Of a stretch of 6,952 nt of DNA, positions 1-6,523 are shown one piece after another. This stretch comes from Spirochaetales bacterium (GTDB lineage Bacteria; Spirochaetota; Spirochaetia; Treponematales; UBA12059), in the NCBI GenBank assembly GCA_004525355.1, contig SPCK01000111.1, positions 1 through 6,952 of the forward strand, given 5' to 3'. The translations under genes were made by a program, and so were the position numbers. The notes under the pieces are model-generated. The model made no database searches. It was not told the origin of the DNA and saw only the letters and a program-made list of their open reading frames with translations. Position 1 is the stretch's first letter, and every line of letters begins with the position of its first letter.

Positions 1-786
1 CAAATCGAAGGACTTTTCCGGTTCCCCGGCCTTTCTCCGCAGCCGCGCCAGGGCTTCCAGGTCGCCGCCGATTCCCAGGCTGTTCTCAGCGGTCTTGTCC
101 GCGGCCAAGGCCTTTTCCGCCCAGGCTATGGCATCCGGCAACCTTCCCTTGGCGTTCATGATCGAGGCCATTACATAGCGATTGGAACCGGCTTCTGCCC
201 AGCGCTTGGCGCGAACGTTCGCTTGTTCCGCTTTCTGTAGAAACGCCTGCGCCGCGGCCAGATCGCCCAGGGCCATGGCCGCGACGCCTCTGTTATGCTG
301 GATTACCGCCCAGACCGCGTCATTCGTGGGCGCCATGGTTTCGGCTTCCGCGAACAGCGTATCGGCGTCTTCCATGCTGCCACGCGTATGCATCGCGTCG
401 CCAAGGTTCGACAGGCTCAGGGCGATCAACGCCGGCCTGCCAAAGACGCGTGCGTCGGCCAGGGCGTCGCCGAACTCGCGCTCGGCGTCATCCAGTCGAC
501 CGAGAGCCAGCATGGCGCGGCCAAGCGAATTCCTGGCCACGATAGCGCCATCGACATTGTCGACAGAGAGGTTGGTGTCCAACGCCTCGGCGTAATACTG
601 CAATGCCGACGTGTATTGCCCCTTGAAGAAGAAATCGTCCGCGAGGCGCGAATAGTCGGCCGCCTCGTTCTTGCGCGCCAATACCTCCGTGGCCTGTTTG
701 GGCGAAGATGAGCAGGAACCCATCACGGCGCTCGCGACCAGTACCAGAACTATCACTCCACCGTTTCGGCGTATCGTGCCGTTCAT
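1..786 (-). CDS. TPR-repeat lipoprotein, last visible gene of the MCE transport operon (C-terminus outside window)
   Basis: The frame is open from the ATG at 786 to the window edge (262 codons, no stop), so the C-terminus is missing. Residues 1-25 look like a lipoprotein signal: RR near the start, a hydrophobic run VIVLVLVASAV, then MGSC with Cys25 as the likely lipidated residue. This is a relaxed lipobox of the kind common in spirochaetes. From about residue 43 the chain is Ala/Leu-rich helical repeats with TPR signatures, for example KGQYTSALQYYAEAL (55-69) followed by further units such as LGRLDDAEREF and LGDLAAAQAFL. TPRs are protein-binding scaffolds. The ATG overlaps the TGA of the upstream MCE gene (ATGA) and has an AAGGGAG ribosome site 6 nt upstream, so it belongs to the operon. 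I infer a membrane-anchored periplasmic partner of the MCE transporter; its exact role is unknown. The gene is easy to miss, because a different overlapping frame starts at a TTG at 790. Confidence 0.85.
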   Translation of the reverse strand, partial: MNGTIRRNGGVIVLVLVASAVMGSCSSSPKQATEVLARKNEAADYSRLADDFFFKGQYTSALQYYAEALDTNLSVDNVDGAIVARNSLGRAMLALGRLDDAEREFGDALADARVFGRPALIALSLSNLGDAMHTRGSMEDADTLFAEAETMAPTNDAVWAVIQHNRGVAAMALGDLAAAQAFLQKAEQANVRAKRWAEAGSNRYVMASIMNAKGRLPDAIAWAEKALAADKTAENSLGIGGDLEALARLRRKAGEPEKSFDL

Positions 787-1901
787 TCAAAGCTCCCTTC
801 GCGCATGCTGCCGTAGAGGGTCTCCTGCGTGGCTCGCTCGGGTACGCCGCCCCGGATCAGTGGATTGTTCTTGACGCCCTCGAGGACGTCCTGGGCTTGC
901 TGGATGGCGGTTCTCGTCTCGTTGAGCACGGCCGCGATCTTGGGCATTTCGCCATTCAGCCCGGTCACAATGCCCTGCAGGCTGCGCACGCTCGCCTCGA
1001 TCTCGGATATGATACTCATGACCCGCTTGTACAAAACGTTGTCGTCATCGAGGAAGGTCTTGATCGAGCCTTTCGGGTCGAACAGTTTGGATACGAGGCC
1101 GGTTGGATCCCTGATCGCCTCGGTTGTGGCCGCCAGGTTGGACGTGATTGAACCGATATCGCCGGTCATGCCCTGAACCGCCGCAAGCAAGCTGGAAATC
1201 TGGTCGAGCAATCCGGCCGTCCGCGTCTGCACGTCGGCTACGATGTCGTCGACCCGGTTGACCGTCCTGGGCAACTGCGCCGCCGCCGCGCTCGCATCGT
1301 TCACGATGTTACCCAGAGGGCCGGTACTCTGGCCGGCCAGCGCGCGGTTGACCTCGGTAAGGGTTCGATTGACGGTAACAACCGTTTTGTTCAGGTTCTC
1401 CAGCAGGGGGTTCACATTGGCCAGGAGCCGCGTGATGGTATCATCCTTGGGCGGGATCTCCACCAGTTCCTGTTCGATGATGGCCTTCCCGGCAGCCGAA
1501 TCCGCCGTCGGGATGAACTCGCCCTCCTCCAGGAGCCGCTCACCCCGCCCTGGATGGAACAAAAGCTGCGACCCGAGCCCAATCGGCGATACCGTGAGTT
1601 CCAGGATGGAATACTCGCGCACCTTGTCATAAAAGGTGTCATAGATATGGAACAGCGTGTCGACCGAGTTCTCGCTGTTCAGCGTGATGCGGTCTATCTT
1701 TCCCACAACAAAGCCCTTCATCATGATAGACGTGCCTGGCGCGACGCCCGAGGCCGACGGGAAGGAGGTCTTGAAAGAATAATCCTTGGCGAACCAGCGT
1801 TGGTTCAGGCCTACCAACACCACGATCACGGCAAATAATACTATCGCGACGACAATGAACAGGCCCACTATCTGGTCAGCGTACTTGATCTTGAATTTCA
1901 T
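783..1901 (-). CDS. MlaD-family single-MCE-domain protein of a lipid ABC transporter
   Basis: This 372-residue protein is the substrate-handling subunit of an MCE-type envelope lipid transporter. It starts with a short cytoplasmic segment and one hydrophobic anchor (about 11-31, IVGLFIVVAIVLFAVIVVLV), so the rest should lie in the periplasm. The MCE domain follows at about 39-116, with the typical pattern SGVAPGTSIMMKGFVVGKID (51-70), where the G-x(n)-VGKI core is diagnostic. Residues 150-345 are predicted long helices rich in N, L, T and V, and the chain ends in a NNPLIRGG motif (345-352) often seen at the tail of such proteins. In known systems MCE domains form hexameric rings with a central hydrophobic pore. 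At 372 residues it is longer than E. coli MlaD (about 180) because of the helical tail, which may reach across the periplasm as in tunnel-forming MCE proteins. The ATG overlaps the ATPase stop (ATGA) and has a GGGGAG site. No symbol is given because orthology to mlaD is not shown. Confidence 0.93.
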   Translation of the reverse strand: MKFKIKYADQIVGLFIVVAIVLFAVIVVLVGLNQRWFAKDYSFKTSFPSASGVAPGTSIMMKGFVVGKIDRITLNSENSVDTLFHIYDTFYDKVREYSILELTVSPIGLGSQLLFHPGRGERLLEEGEFIPTADSAAGKAIIEQELVEIPPKDDTITRLLANVNPLLENLNKTVVTVNRTLTEVNRALAGQSTGPLGNIVNDASAAAAQLPRTVNRVDDIVADVQTRTAGLLDQISSLLAAVQGMTGDIGSITSNLAATTEAIRDPTGLVSKLFDPKGSIKTFLDDDNVLYKRVMSIISEIEASVRSLQGIVTGLNGEMPKIAAVLNETRTAIQQAQDVLEGVKNNPLIRGGVPERATQETLYGSMREGSFE

Positions 1902-2740
1902 ACATCTCCCCGTTGCGACATCTCCGATCCGGGATCGCCCGCCGGCGAATCCGGGTAGCGCGGCTTCCTGCTGCGGCCGCCCCTGGCCTTGAGCCTTGCC
2001 AGCGAGCCTTCCAGTTCCACAGAGGCCCGGGACAGGGTTTCATCGTATCCCCCGAAAGCCACAACTGTCTCGTTCTTGATCACCCCGAGCATATCCGCGA
2101 AGCGATACGCGAACTCCGAGTTGTTGGCTACCACGATGACGGTCTTGCCGGCCTCTCCGAGCTCGCCGAGCAACTCGTACAACCGTTCCAGGCCGTCCTC
2201 GTCAAGACTCGAGCCCGGGTCGTCCATGAATATCAGGTCAGGGTCGTGCACAATCGCGCGTGCGATGGATACCATTTTCTGCTCGCCCGCCGACAGATCC
2301 GACGGCCGGTACCCCATGCCCTCATCATAGCCTATCCGCTTCAACGCGAGCCGCACGGACTCGGCGATCTCGCTCTGGCTCATCCATGGCCTGTGAACAC
2401 GCAGGGGCATGGCCACGTTGTTCAGGATGTTCGTATCCGCCCACAACGCCGCGTCCTGAAACACGAATCCGCTGTGCGCGCGGAAATCCGCCTCATCCTT
2501 GCGCGTAAAACGGCTCATATCCCTGCCCAGGTATTCCACGATGCCGCCCGACGGGACCATGAGCCCTGCGGCAAGCTTGAGCAGGGCGCTCTTGCCCGAC
2601 CCGGTCGCACCCAGTACCACGCTGAATCGCCCCCGCGGAAAGGCCACGTTCACATCGCGAAACACCTTGTAACCGGCCGAGTCGGCACTTACCATCTTCA
2701 GTTCGATCGCCACCTGCGGCACCGCGTTCGTATCAGGCAT
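1898..2740 (-). CDS. MlaF-like ABC transporter ATP-binding protein with non-canonical catalytic residues
   Basis: This 280-residue cytoplasmic nucleotide-binding subunit should power the MCE lipid transporter. Visible motifs in order: Walker A GATGSGKS (44-51), Q-loop VFQDAAL (Gln95), signature LSAGEQ (149-154, instead of LSGGQ), Walker B LIFMDDP (169-175) and D-loop SSLD (177-180). Two residues depart from the family pattern. The position after the Walker B Asp173 is Asp174 rather than the catalytic Glu, and the switch-histidine position reads VVANN (203-207), placing Asn206 where MlaF has His. The tail (about 245-280) is Arg/Pro/Gly-rich and probably disordered. The start overlaps the permease end by 8 bp (ATGCCTGA), and the end overlaps the MCE gene start by 4 bp, so it is co-translated with both. 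Identity as an ABC ATPase is certain; the MlaF-type role comes from the neighbours. It may hydrolyse ATP slowly or depend on other residues. Confidence 0.95.
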   Translation of the reverse strand: MPDTNAVPQVAIELKMVSADSAGYKVFRDVNVAFPRGRFSVVLGATGSGKSALLKLAAGLMVPSGGIVEYLGRDMSRFTRKDEADFRAHSGFVFQDAALWADTNILNNVAMPLRVHRPWMSQSEIAESVRLALKRIGYDEGMGYRPSDLSAGEQKMVSIARAIVHDPDLIFMDDPGSSLDEDGLERLYELLGELGEAGKTVIVVANNSEFAYRFADMLGVIKNETVVAFGGYDETLSRASVELEGSLARLKARGGRSRKPRYPDSPAGDPGSEMSQRGDV

Positions 2741-3515
2741 ATTGCATCAGCGTGATTATCACGTCCGCCACAATGATCAGGATGAAGCTCTGGCCCACAG
2801 CACGAATGCCCGCCACGGGAATCTCCGTGCTTGCCTTGTTGACCGAGAAGCCCTGGTAGGTGGATACCACCGATACTACTACCCCGAAGACGAAGGCCTT
2901 GAGCAGCCCCCACAGCACGTCACCAACCGCGAGTTGCGACAGCAGGTTGCCCAGGTATTCGGAGATGGGCGTTGGATTGAATACCTGCACGACGATGAAG
3001 GATCCCAGGAGGCCAAACAGGTTGAAATAGACGGTCAGGACGAGCATGGATACAACAACCCCGATGAATCGGGGCACCACAAGGTAGGAAATCGGGTTGA
3101 GCCCGACGGAAAGATAAGCCTCTATCTCGTGACTGACAACCATGGTGCCGAGCTGTGTCGCGATGGCCGTTCCCGAGCGCGCGGTTATCACGAAGGCCGT
3201 CAACAGCGGCCCCAATTCGCGCGTAATGACGATGATTAAAATGGTATACATCAATTGGCTCTGCCCGAATTGCGGCAGGAGGCTGGTGCCGATGACGTTG
3301 ATGGCCGCCCCGATGGATACCGCCATTATCGCGTTGATGGTCAACGCCTCGTAGCCGGTAAACAGGATCTGCATGATCAGGACCTTGTAACCGACCTGGC
3401 TTTTCCTGAAAAATCGAAGCGTTTCCTTGATGACGTTTTGTAAGAAACCCAGCCCATAGAGAAGTCTGGAGGATTTTTCCCTGGCGGATCGACCGAGCAA
3501 AACTAAAATATTCAT
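2733..3515 (-). CDS. MlaE-family ABC transporter permease (lipid transport)
   Basis: This 260-residue inner-membrane permease is the membrane part of the MCE transporter. Family length is about 250-270, so it is full size. The N-terminal 45 residues are amphipathic and basic, as in the interfacial helix of MlaE. Hydrophobic segments follow at about 50-78, 88-112, 143-178, 197-219 and 238-258. The family core motif is clear: RELGPLLTA (99-107), then ARSGTAIATQLGTM (112-125) and EIEAYLSVGLNPISYLVVPR (130-149), matching the MlaE pattern of a conserved loop before NPI.YLV.PR. The loop has HE (129-130) where many relatives have EQ; this loop contacts the ATPase. The ATG at 3515 is the first gene of the operon. 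Its ribosome site (GAAGTG, 2 nt before ATG) is weak, and the predicted promoter is only a few bases upstream, so initiation on a very short leader is possible. Confidence 0.95.
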   Translation of the reverse strand: MNILVLLGRSAREKSSRLLYGLGFLQNVIKETLRFFRKSQVGYKVLIMQILFTGYEALTINAIMAVSIGAAINVIGTSLLPQFGQSQLMYTILIIVITRELGPLLTAFVITARSGTAIATQLGTMVVSHEIEAYLSVGLNPISYLVVPRFIGVVVSMLVLTVYFNLFGLLGSFIVVQVFNPTPISEYLGNLLSQLAVGDVLWGLLKAFVFGVVVSVVSTYQGFSVNKASTEIPVAGIRAVGQSFILIIVADVIITLMQYA

Positions 3516-3528
3516 GTCACTTCAACCA

Positions 3529-3557
3529 AGTATCGGCGCAAGCGGCGATGTTTTCAA
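3529..3557 (-). promoter_or_regulatory. Predicted sigma70-type promoter for the MCE operon
   Basis: Read on the minus strand, TTGAAA (3557-3552) and GATACT (3534-3529) are separated by exactly 17 bp. The predicted transcription start is around 3522, leaving a leader of only about 7 nt before the permease ATG. The -35 box matches 5 of 6 consensus bases and the -10 box 4 of 6. The unusually short leader is the main reason for doubt. Confidence 0.4.
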
Positions 3558-3600
3558 CGGCCCGCGGCATATACCGATAGATTCCCGCCACGGAATTCAC

Positions 3601-3673
3601 TATTATGGTACAAGTAGGATCGAAAACTCCGACGCCGAAACGGGTCGGAGCGCGGGTGCCGGAGACGGACCCG
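3601..3673 (+). promoter_or_regulatory. Leader region of the DUF1707 gene: weak -10 candidate and two hairpins
   Basis: TATTAT at 3601-3606 could be a -10 box, but the -35 position (TAGATT, 3578-3583) is poor. Downstream are two back-to-back stems: CTCCGAC (3627-3633) with GTCGGAG (3644-3650), perfect 7 bp with a 10-nt loop, and CGGGT (3653-3657) with ACCCG (3669-3673). If transcription begins near 3613, both lie in the untranslated leader about 25-70 nt before the ATG at 3698. They may be regulatory or simply base composition; no known riboswitch is recognised. Confidence 0.25.
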
Positions 3674-3697
3674 TACCGAAGCCAATGGAGGAACCGC

Positions 3698-4336
3698 ATG
3701 AGCACTCAACCCGCCTTTCGCGAGGACCATGACTCACGAGACATCGAAGCCCTGCGCCAGCGTACCATAGATACGCTCACCGAAGCATTCGCTTCCGACG
3801 CGATAACACTAGAAGAATACGAGCGCAGGGCCGCCCTGGCCAGCGCCGCGTTCCGGCCCGCCGCCTTCGACGAGCTCGTTCTCGACCTCCCGGTCCCGAG
3901 GCCGGCCAAGCCCAATCCGGCTCCATCTCGGGCATCCAGGCGTGACTATGACCGCGCAGCCGCCGCGACCGGAAACCACGACCTGATCGGCGCCACTCCC
4001 GTGACTACCGGCTGCGTTATGGGCGACAGAAGCCTCGTAGGCAACTGGCTGACCAGTGACCACGTCTCGGCCTTTACGGTCATGGGTTCAACAAAGTTGG
4101 ACCTGCGCGATGCCGACTTGCCCCCCGGTCCGGTCAAGATCGAGGTCTTTACACTGATGGGTGAGACCAAGATCATCGTTCCGCCCGGCCTGCCCGTACG
4201 CCTGAGCGCCTTCGCCTTCATGGGAGAAAGCCGCGCCGATCGAGACGTCAATCAGCAGGTCAGGGGAGCACAGACGTGGATCGAGATATCCGGCTTCGTC
4301 ATGATGGGAGACCTGAGGGTTCGGGTACTGGGCTGA
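3698..4336 (+). CDS. DUF1707 / LiaF-like C-terminal domain protein, putative envelope-stress regulator
   Basis: The chosen ATG at 3698 is preceded by GGAGG with 6 nt spacing and gives 212 residues. An in-frame ATG at 3605 lacks a ribosome site and would add 31 residues that overlap the leader hairpins. Residues about 14-65 form a DUF1707-type helical domain: LRQRTIDTLTEAFASDAITL followed by EEYERR and a FDELVLDLP end. These short domains usually sit at the N-terminus of bacterial envelope proteins. A Pro/Ala/Arg-rich linker (66-95) leads to a C-terminal beta-rich part that resembles the LiaF C-terminal (cell-wall-active antibiotics response) domain. It has five turns, each marked by Met-Gly at 108-109, 129-130, 154-155, 175-176 and 203-204. 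No transmembrane helix or signal peptide is seen, unlike true LiaF, so it is probably cytoplasmic. In Firmicutes LiaF restrains the LiaRS stress system; no such kinase lies here, so its role is inferred only. Confidence 0.85.
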   Translation: MSTQPAFREDHDSRDIEALRQRTIDTLTEAFASDAITLEEYERRAALASAAFRPAAFDELVLDLPVPRPAKPNPAPSRASRRDYDRAAAATGNHDLIGATPVTTGCVMGDRSLVGNWLTSDHVSAFTVMGSTKLDLRDADLPPGPVKIEVFTLMGETKIIVPPGLPVRLSAFAFMGESRADRDVNQQVRGAQTWIEISGFVMMGDLRVRVLG

Positions 4337-4385
4337 TCTGTCGGAGAACGATCTGCAAGTCTGGCCACTTTCAACGTCGATTTCC

Positions 4386-4455
4386 GGGGGCGCCACGGCA
4401 ACCGATCGGTCCGCGGCGACAGACGCGCCCCCGATGGCGCACATGGTTGCGCCAT
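4386..4455. other. Cluster of inverted repeats between convergent genes
   Basis: This lies in the 196-bp gap between the DUF1707 gene and the convergent glycosidase gene. GGGGGCGC (4386-4393) pairs perfectly with GCGCCCCC (4425-4432). The 31-nt interval contains the palindrome ACCGATCGGT (4401-4410). A second stem, ATGGCGC (4434-4440) with GCGCCAT (4449-4455), follows directly. There is no T-tract on either strand, so this is not a standard intrinsic terminator. It could still end the DUF1707 transcript, or block read-through between the two converging genes. Confidence 0.4.
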
Positions 4456-4493
4456 TCCCCCAGGACTGGTATCAAGACGGCGGCCAACAGAAA

Positions 4494-4529
4494 GCTGCTG
4501 ACAGCCCGCATTCGCGGCTTTTCAGCAGC
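4494..4529 (-). terminator. Likely intrinsic terminator of the glycosidase gene; also one copy of a 36-nt palindrome
   Basis: An 8-bp perfect outer stem (GCTGCTGA at 4494-4501 with TCAGCAGC at 4522-4529) surrounds a shorter inner AGCC/GGCT stem. On the minus strand it begins 3 nt after the TAG stop at 4533 and is followed by TTTCTGTT, an imperfect T-tract. The position fits termination of the glycosidase transcript. A related 36-nt hairpin occurs at 6200-6235, so it may also be a dispersed repeat serving as terminator. Confidence 0.55.
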
Positions 4530-4532
4530 CTG

Positions 4533-5957
4533 CTAAATCTTGTCTATCAACATGGAGCACTTGCCGGATGGAATCGGAAGGGTCTTCTTCTTCCTGCCGA
4601 GCACGTTTATCGTAAAATAATAAAGCTTTTCCGATTCCATGTGGATTTCCCAACCGCGGCCGCTCTTGTTGGACAGTATCGTTACCATGTTGCGCTTGAG
4701 GCTCAGGTTTTCTATCCCCATGATCTCGAGATTCGGGATGATCCAGTCGACCGTCTTGCGCGGTAGGGAGACTGCCAGCCCGATGATATTCTCGATCATG
4801 AGAGCCACAGTTGCCAGGCCGGCAAAGGCCAGGTACTGCGGCCGCGGCCAGTCGGGGCGCTCGGGCCAGACGGCCTTGCCCTCGTTCTGCGGTTGGTACG
4901 CCTCCCAGAGGGTCTGGTGGCGATCGCCGTGCGGATGGGCCGAATCGAGGATAAAGTACAAATGGCGGATTGCGCAGTCGCGCGCCAATTCCCATTGATT
5001 GTATTTCTCGAGGCCCTTGATGACCATGTAGGTAAAATGCGGCAGTACCGACCCGTTGAAGCCCAGGCCGCGCTTGTCGTAGAATTCGTTATCAACCGCC
5101 AGCGTCGGGAAGGGATTCTCCGTACCGAAGGTCGCGGGGTCGGTCAGGTGAGCCATGAGGGCTTCCGCGCGTTCCTCGTTTGGTATCTCGGCCAGGAGAG
5201 GCCAGAAGCCTCCGATCGTCTTGATGCGCACCTGGCGTTCACTGGCGTCCACGTCGTAATAGAAGCCATCGTCCGGGTTCCACATCATGCCGTTGATACG
5301 CGTCTTGAGCGAGAAGTAATTGCGCTTGTACTGAAATCCAATATCCTTGTCATTGAGGATATCACCGAGGGCGGACAGGTACAGCGCGTTGATCGCCATG
5401 GCCGTGTTGAAATCGACATGATAGACTGCCCCGTCGCGGGGTGAGTTGGGCATGCCGGTCGCCTGTACCGGAACTTCGTACAATCCATTGGGGCGCTTGA
5501 AGCTGGTCTCTATCCACGCATAGTAGCCCTGGAGGTACGGCATGACCTCCTTGACCCGTTTTTTGTTTCCAGACTTATGGTAGAGGTTGTATTCGGCCCA
5601 GGCGAACAGGGGTAGGGCCACCCCCTCGGGATTGTCCGGATCATGCACCGGCTCGCCGCTATCCACGTCATACGCCCAGCGGATCGCGCCATCGGCTTCC
5701 TGTTTGGAGTACAAGGCATCAAGCCCGTTCGAGGCGGCGTATATCCTGTTCGAATACACCAGAAAGAACGATGAGAATATCTGTTCAAGCTGGTCAAGCT
5801 TGTGTTCAGGCGGATAATAGAAGAACTTGCCCCCGCCGATTCCGCTGGATGCCCCTCCGGACGTCCAATAATCGGCTATCCAAGCCCAGGTCCTGTCATA
5901 TATATCCACGAAATCCTGATCGTAAAAATGGATACGCGGAAAATCCCGTTTATTCAA
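4533..5957 (-). CDS. Trehalase / GH63-like (alpha/alpha)6-barrel glycoside hydrolase with altered catalytic-site motif
   Basis: The preferred start is TTG at 5957 (474 residues), preceded by AGGGGAG with 8 nt spacing. The frame also allows a TTG at 6017 (494 residues, no ribosome site) just after an in-frame TGA. Numbering below uses the longer form. No signal peptide is seen, so it should be cytoplasmic. Residues 35-415 carry the repeating helical pattern of trehalase-like barrels: YDRTWAWIADYW (40-51), KQEADGAIRWAYD (105-117), GMPNSPRD (188-195), VDFNTAMAINALYLSAL (201-217), MMWNPDDGFYYDVD (244-257), GSVLPHFTYMVIKGLEKY (322-339) and LWEAYQPQNEG (370-380). Glu372 matches the usual general base. 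In relatives such as mannosylglycerate hydrolases and GH63 enzymes the motif is GMDNSPR and its Asp is the acid; here it is Pro190. Residues 425-494 form a small C-terminal beta domain. The substrate is unknown; an alpha-glucoside or compatible solute is a guess. It has its own promoter and terminator. Confidence 0.85.
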   Translation of the reverse strand: MNKRDFPRIHFYDQDFVDIYDRTWAWIADYWTSGGASSGIGGGKFFYYPPEHKLDQLEQIFSSFFLVYSNRIYAASNGLDALYSKQEADGAIRWAYDVDSGEPVHDPDNPEGVALPLFAWAEYNLYHKSGNKKRVKEVMPYLQGYYAWIETSFKRPNGLYEVPVQATGMPNSPRDGAVYHVDFNTAMAINALYLSALGDILNDKDIGFQYKRNYFSLKTRINGMMWNPDDGFYYDVDASERQVRIKTIGGFWPLLAEIPNEERAEALMAHLTDPATFGTENPFPTLAVDNEFYDKRGLGFNGSVLPHFTYMVIKGLEKYNQWELARDCAIRHLYFILDSAHPHGDRHQTLWEAYQPQNEGKAVWPERPDWPRPQYLAFAGLATVALMIENIIGLAVSLPRKTVDWIIPNLEIMGIENLSLKRNMVTILSNKSGRGWEIHMESEKLYYFTINVLGRKKKTLPIPSGKCSMLIDKI

Positions 5958-5965
5958 GGGTAGCG

Positions 5966-5972
5966 CTCCCCT
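5966..5972 (-). promoter_or_regulatory. Ribosome binding site that decides the glycosidase start
   Basis: AGGGGAG on the minus strand lies 8 nt before the TTG at 5957-5955. No comparable site precedes the alternative TTG at 6017. Starting here gives an N-terminus (M)NKRDFPRIHF that leads straight into the conserved FYDQDFVDIYDRTW segment. Confidence 0.65.
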
Positions 5973-6054
5973 ATGTTCAACATTGCGAAAATATGCATAA
6001 AACGCAAAGCGTTTCAATCTTTTTCAAGGAAACGGAACAAATCGACAGAGTTAG

Positions 6055-6083
6055 AATATAATCGCCCCTTCCCTTTTTGTCAA
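6055..6083 (-). promoter_or_regulatory. Strong sigma70-type promoter for the glycosidase gene
   Basis: On the minus strand a perfect TTGACA (6083-6078) and TATATT (6060-6055, 5 of 6 matches to TATAAT) are separated by exactly 17 bp. Transcription should start near 6048, giving a leader of about 90 nt to the TTG at 5957. The surrounding DNA is AT-rich, which also suits a promoter. A TATAAT lies on the opposite strand at 6057-6062, but its -35 position is poor. Confidence 0.7.
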
Positions 6084-6199
6084 ATTAAAATAGGACATGA
6101 AAAATACAATTACTGCTTGCTTTCGCTACAAAAATGCGTAAATTTAGACTTAGGAGAAATGATAGGACCGACAGCGTAATCCGGTCCGGTTTTCCTGGG

Positions 6200-6235
6200 G
6201 CTGTTGAAATCCCACACGGGCGGTTTTTCAACAGA
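6200..6235. repeat. Second copy of a 36-nt palindromic repeat flanking the glycosidase gene
   Basis: This hairpin has the stem CTGTTGAAA (from 6201) against TTTTTCAACAG (6224-6234). Aligned without gaps to 4494-4529 it matches at 26 of 36 positions. The C-G pair at positions 5 and 32 of the first copy is T-A here, a compensatory change that keeps the stem. No T-tract follows on either strand, so this copy does not look like a terminator. It resembles the CTGTTGAAAAA-type palindromes scattered in many bacterial genomes. Confidence 0.55.
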
Positions 6236-6523
6236 TCGAGCGAACGGGTGTTTCTACCCGGGATTTGTTTTGAAAAGCGAGTGTATTCGATGGGTGCGCG
6301 ATTGGCAATCGGCAACTGTTGCCTACCAGTACGCGCTCCTGGAATCAGGAGGCCTATATGGATGCTCCGCCGCTCGTACGGACGCCGGCCTGAACCGGTG
6401 CATTCGGTGACGTACCGAAAATCTATACCGTATTCTTTCCGGCCCGGCTACGTGATGGACCGGAATCAATGATGCGCCTTTTTTAAGGCACCATCCCCGC
6501 GCTCGTGCGCGCTGGTAACGCAG

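Noticed and set aside
488..790. Minus-strand 100-codon frame starting at TTG 790
   Set aside because: It is out of frame with the TPR lipoprotein, which has a lipobox, TPR pattern, ATG and ribosome site over the same DNA.
1913..2755. 280-codon plus-strand frame opposite the ATPase gene
   Set aside because: It is the antisense shadow of a clear ABC ATPase with intact motifs; its product is His/Arg-rich with no domain.
6159..6179. Six-codon leader peptide (MIGPTA) overlapping the first hairpin, possibly an attenuator
   Set aside because: AGGAG is only 2 nt from the ATG, too close for normal initiation, and the codons show no amino-acid run that would sense a tRNA.
6200..6300. tmRNA-like start (GGGGCTG followed by a TTCGA-like element)
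   Set aside because: No tRNA-like acceptor end, tag reading frame or CCA end could be found.
6204..6410. Plus-strand frame with a protein-like stretch WQSATVAYQYALLESGG
   Set aside because: It looks mildly coding but has no ribosome site, is cut by stops and matches no family I recognise; at most it is a remnant.
6134..6472. Plus-strand open frame of 112 codons across the hairpin-rich region
   Set aside because: Its ATG has no ribosome site, the translation is Arg/Pro-rich with no family resemblance, and it runs through the 36-nt palindrome and several hairpins.
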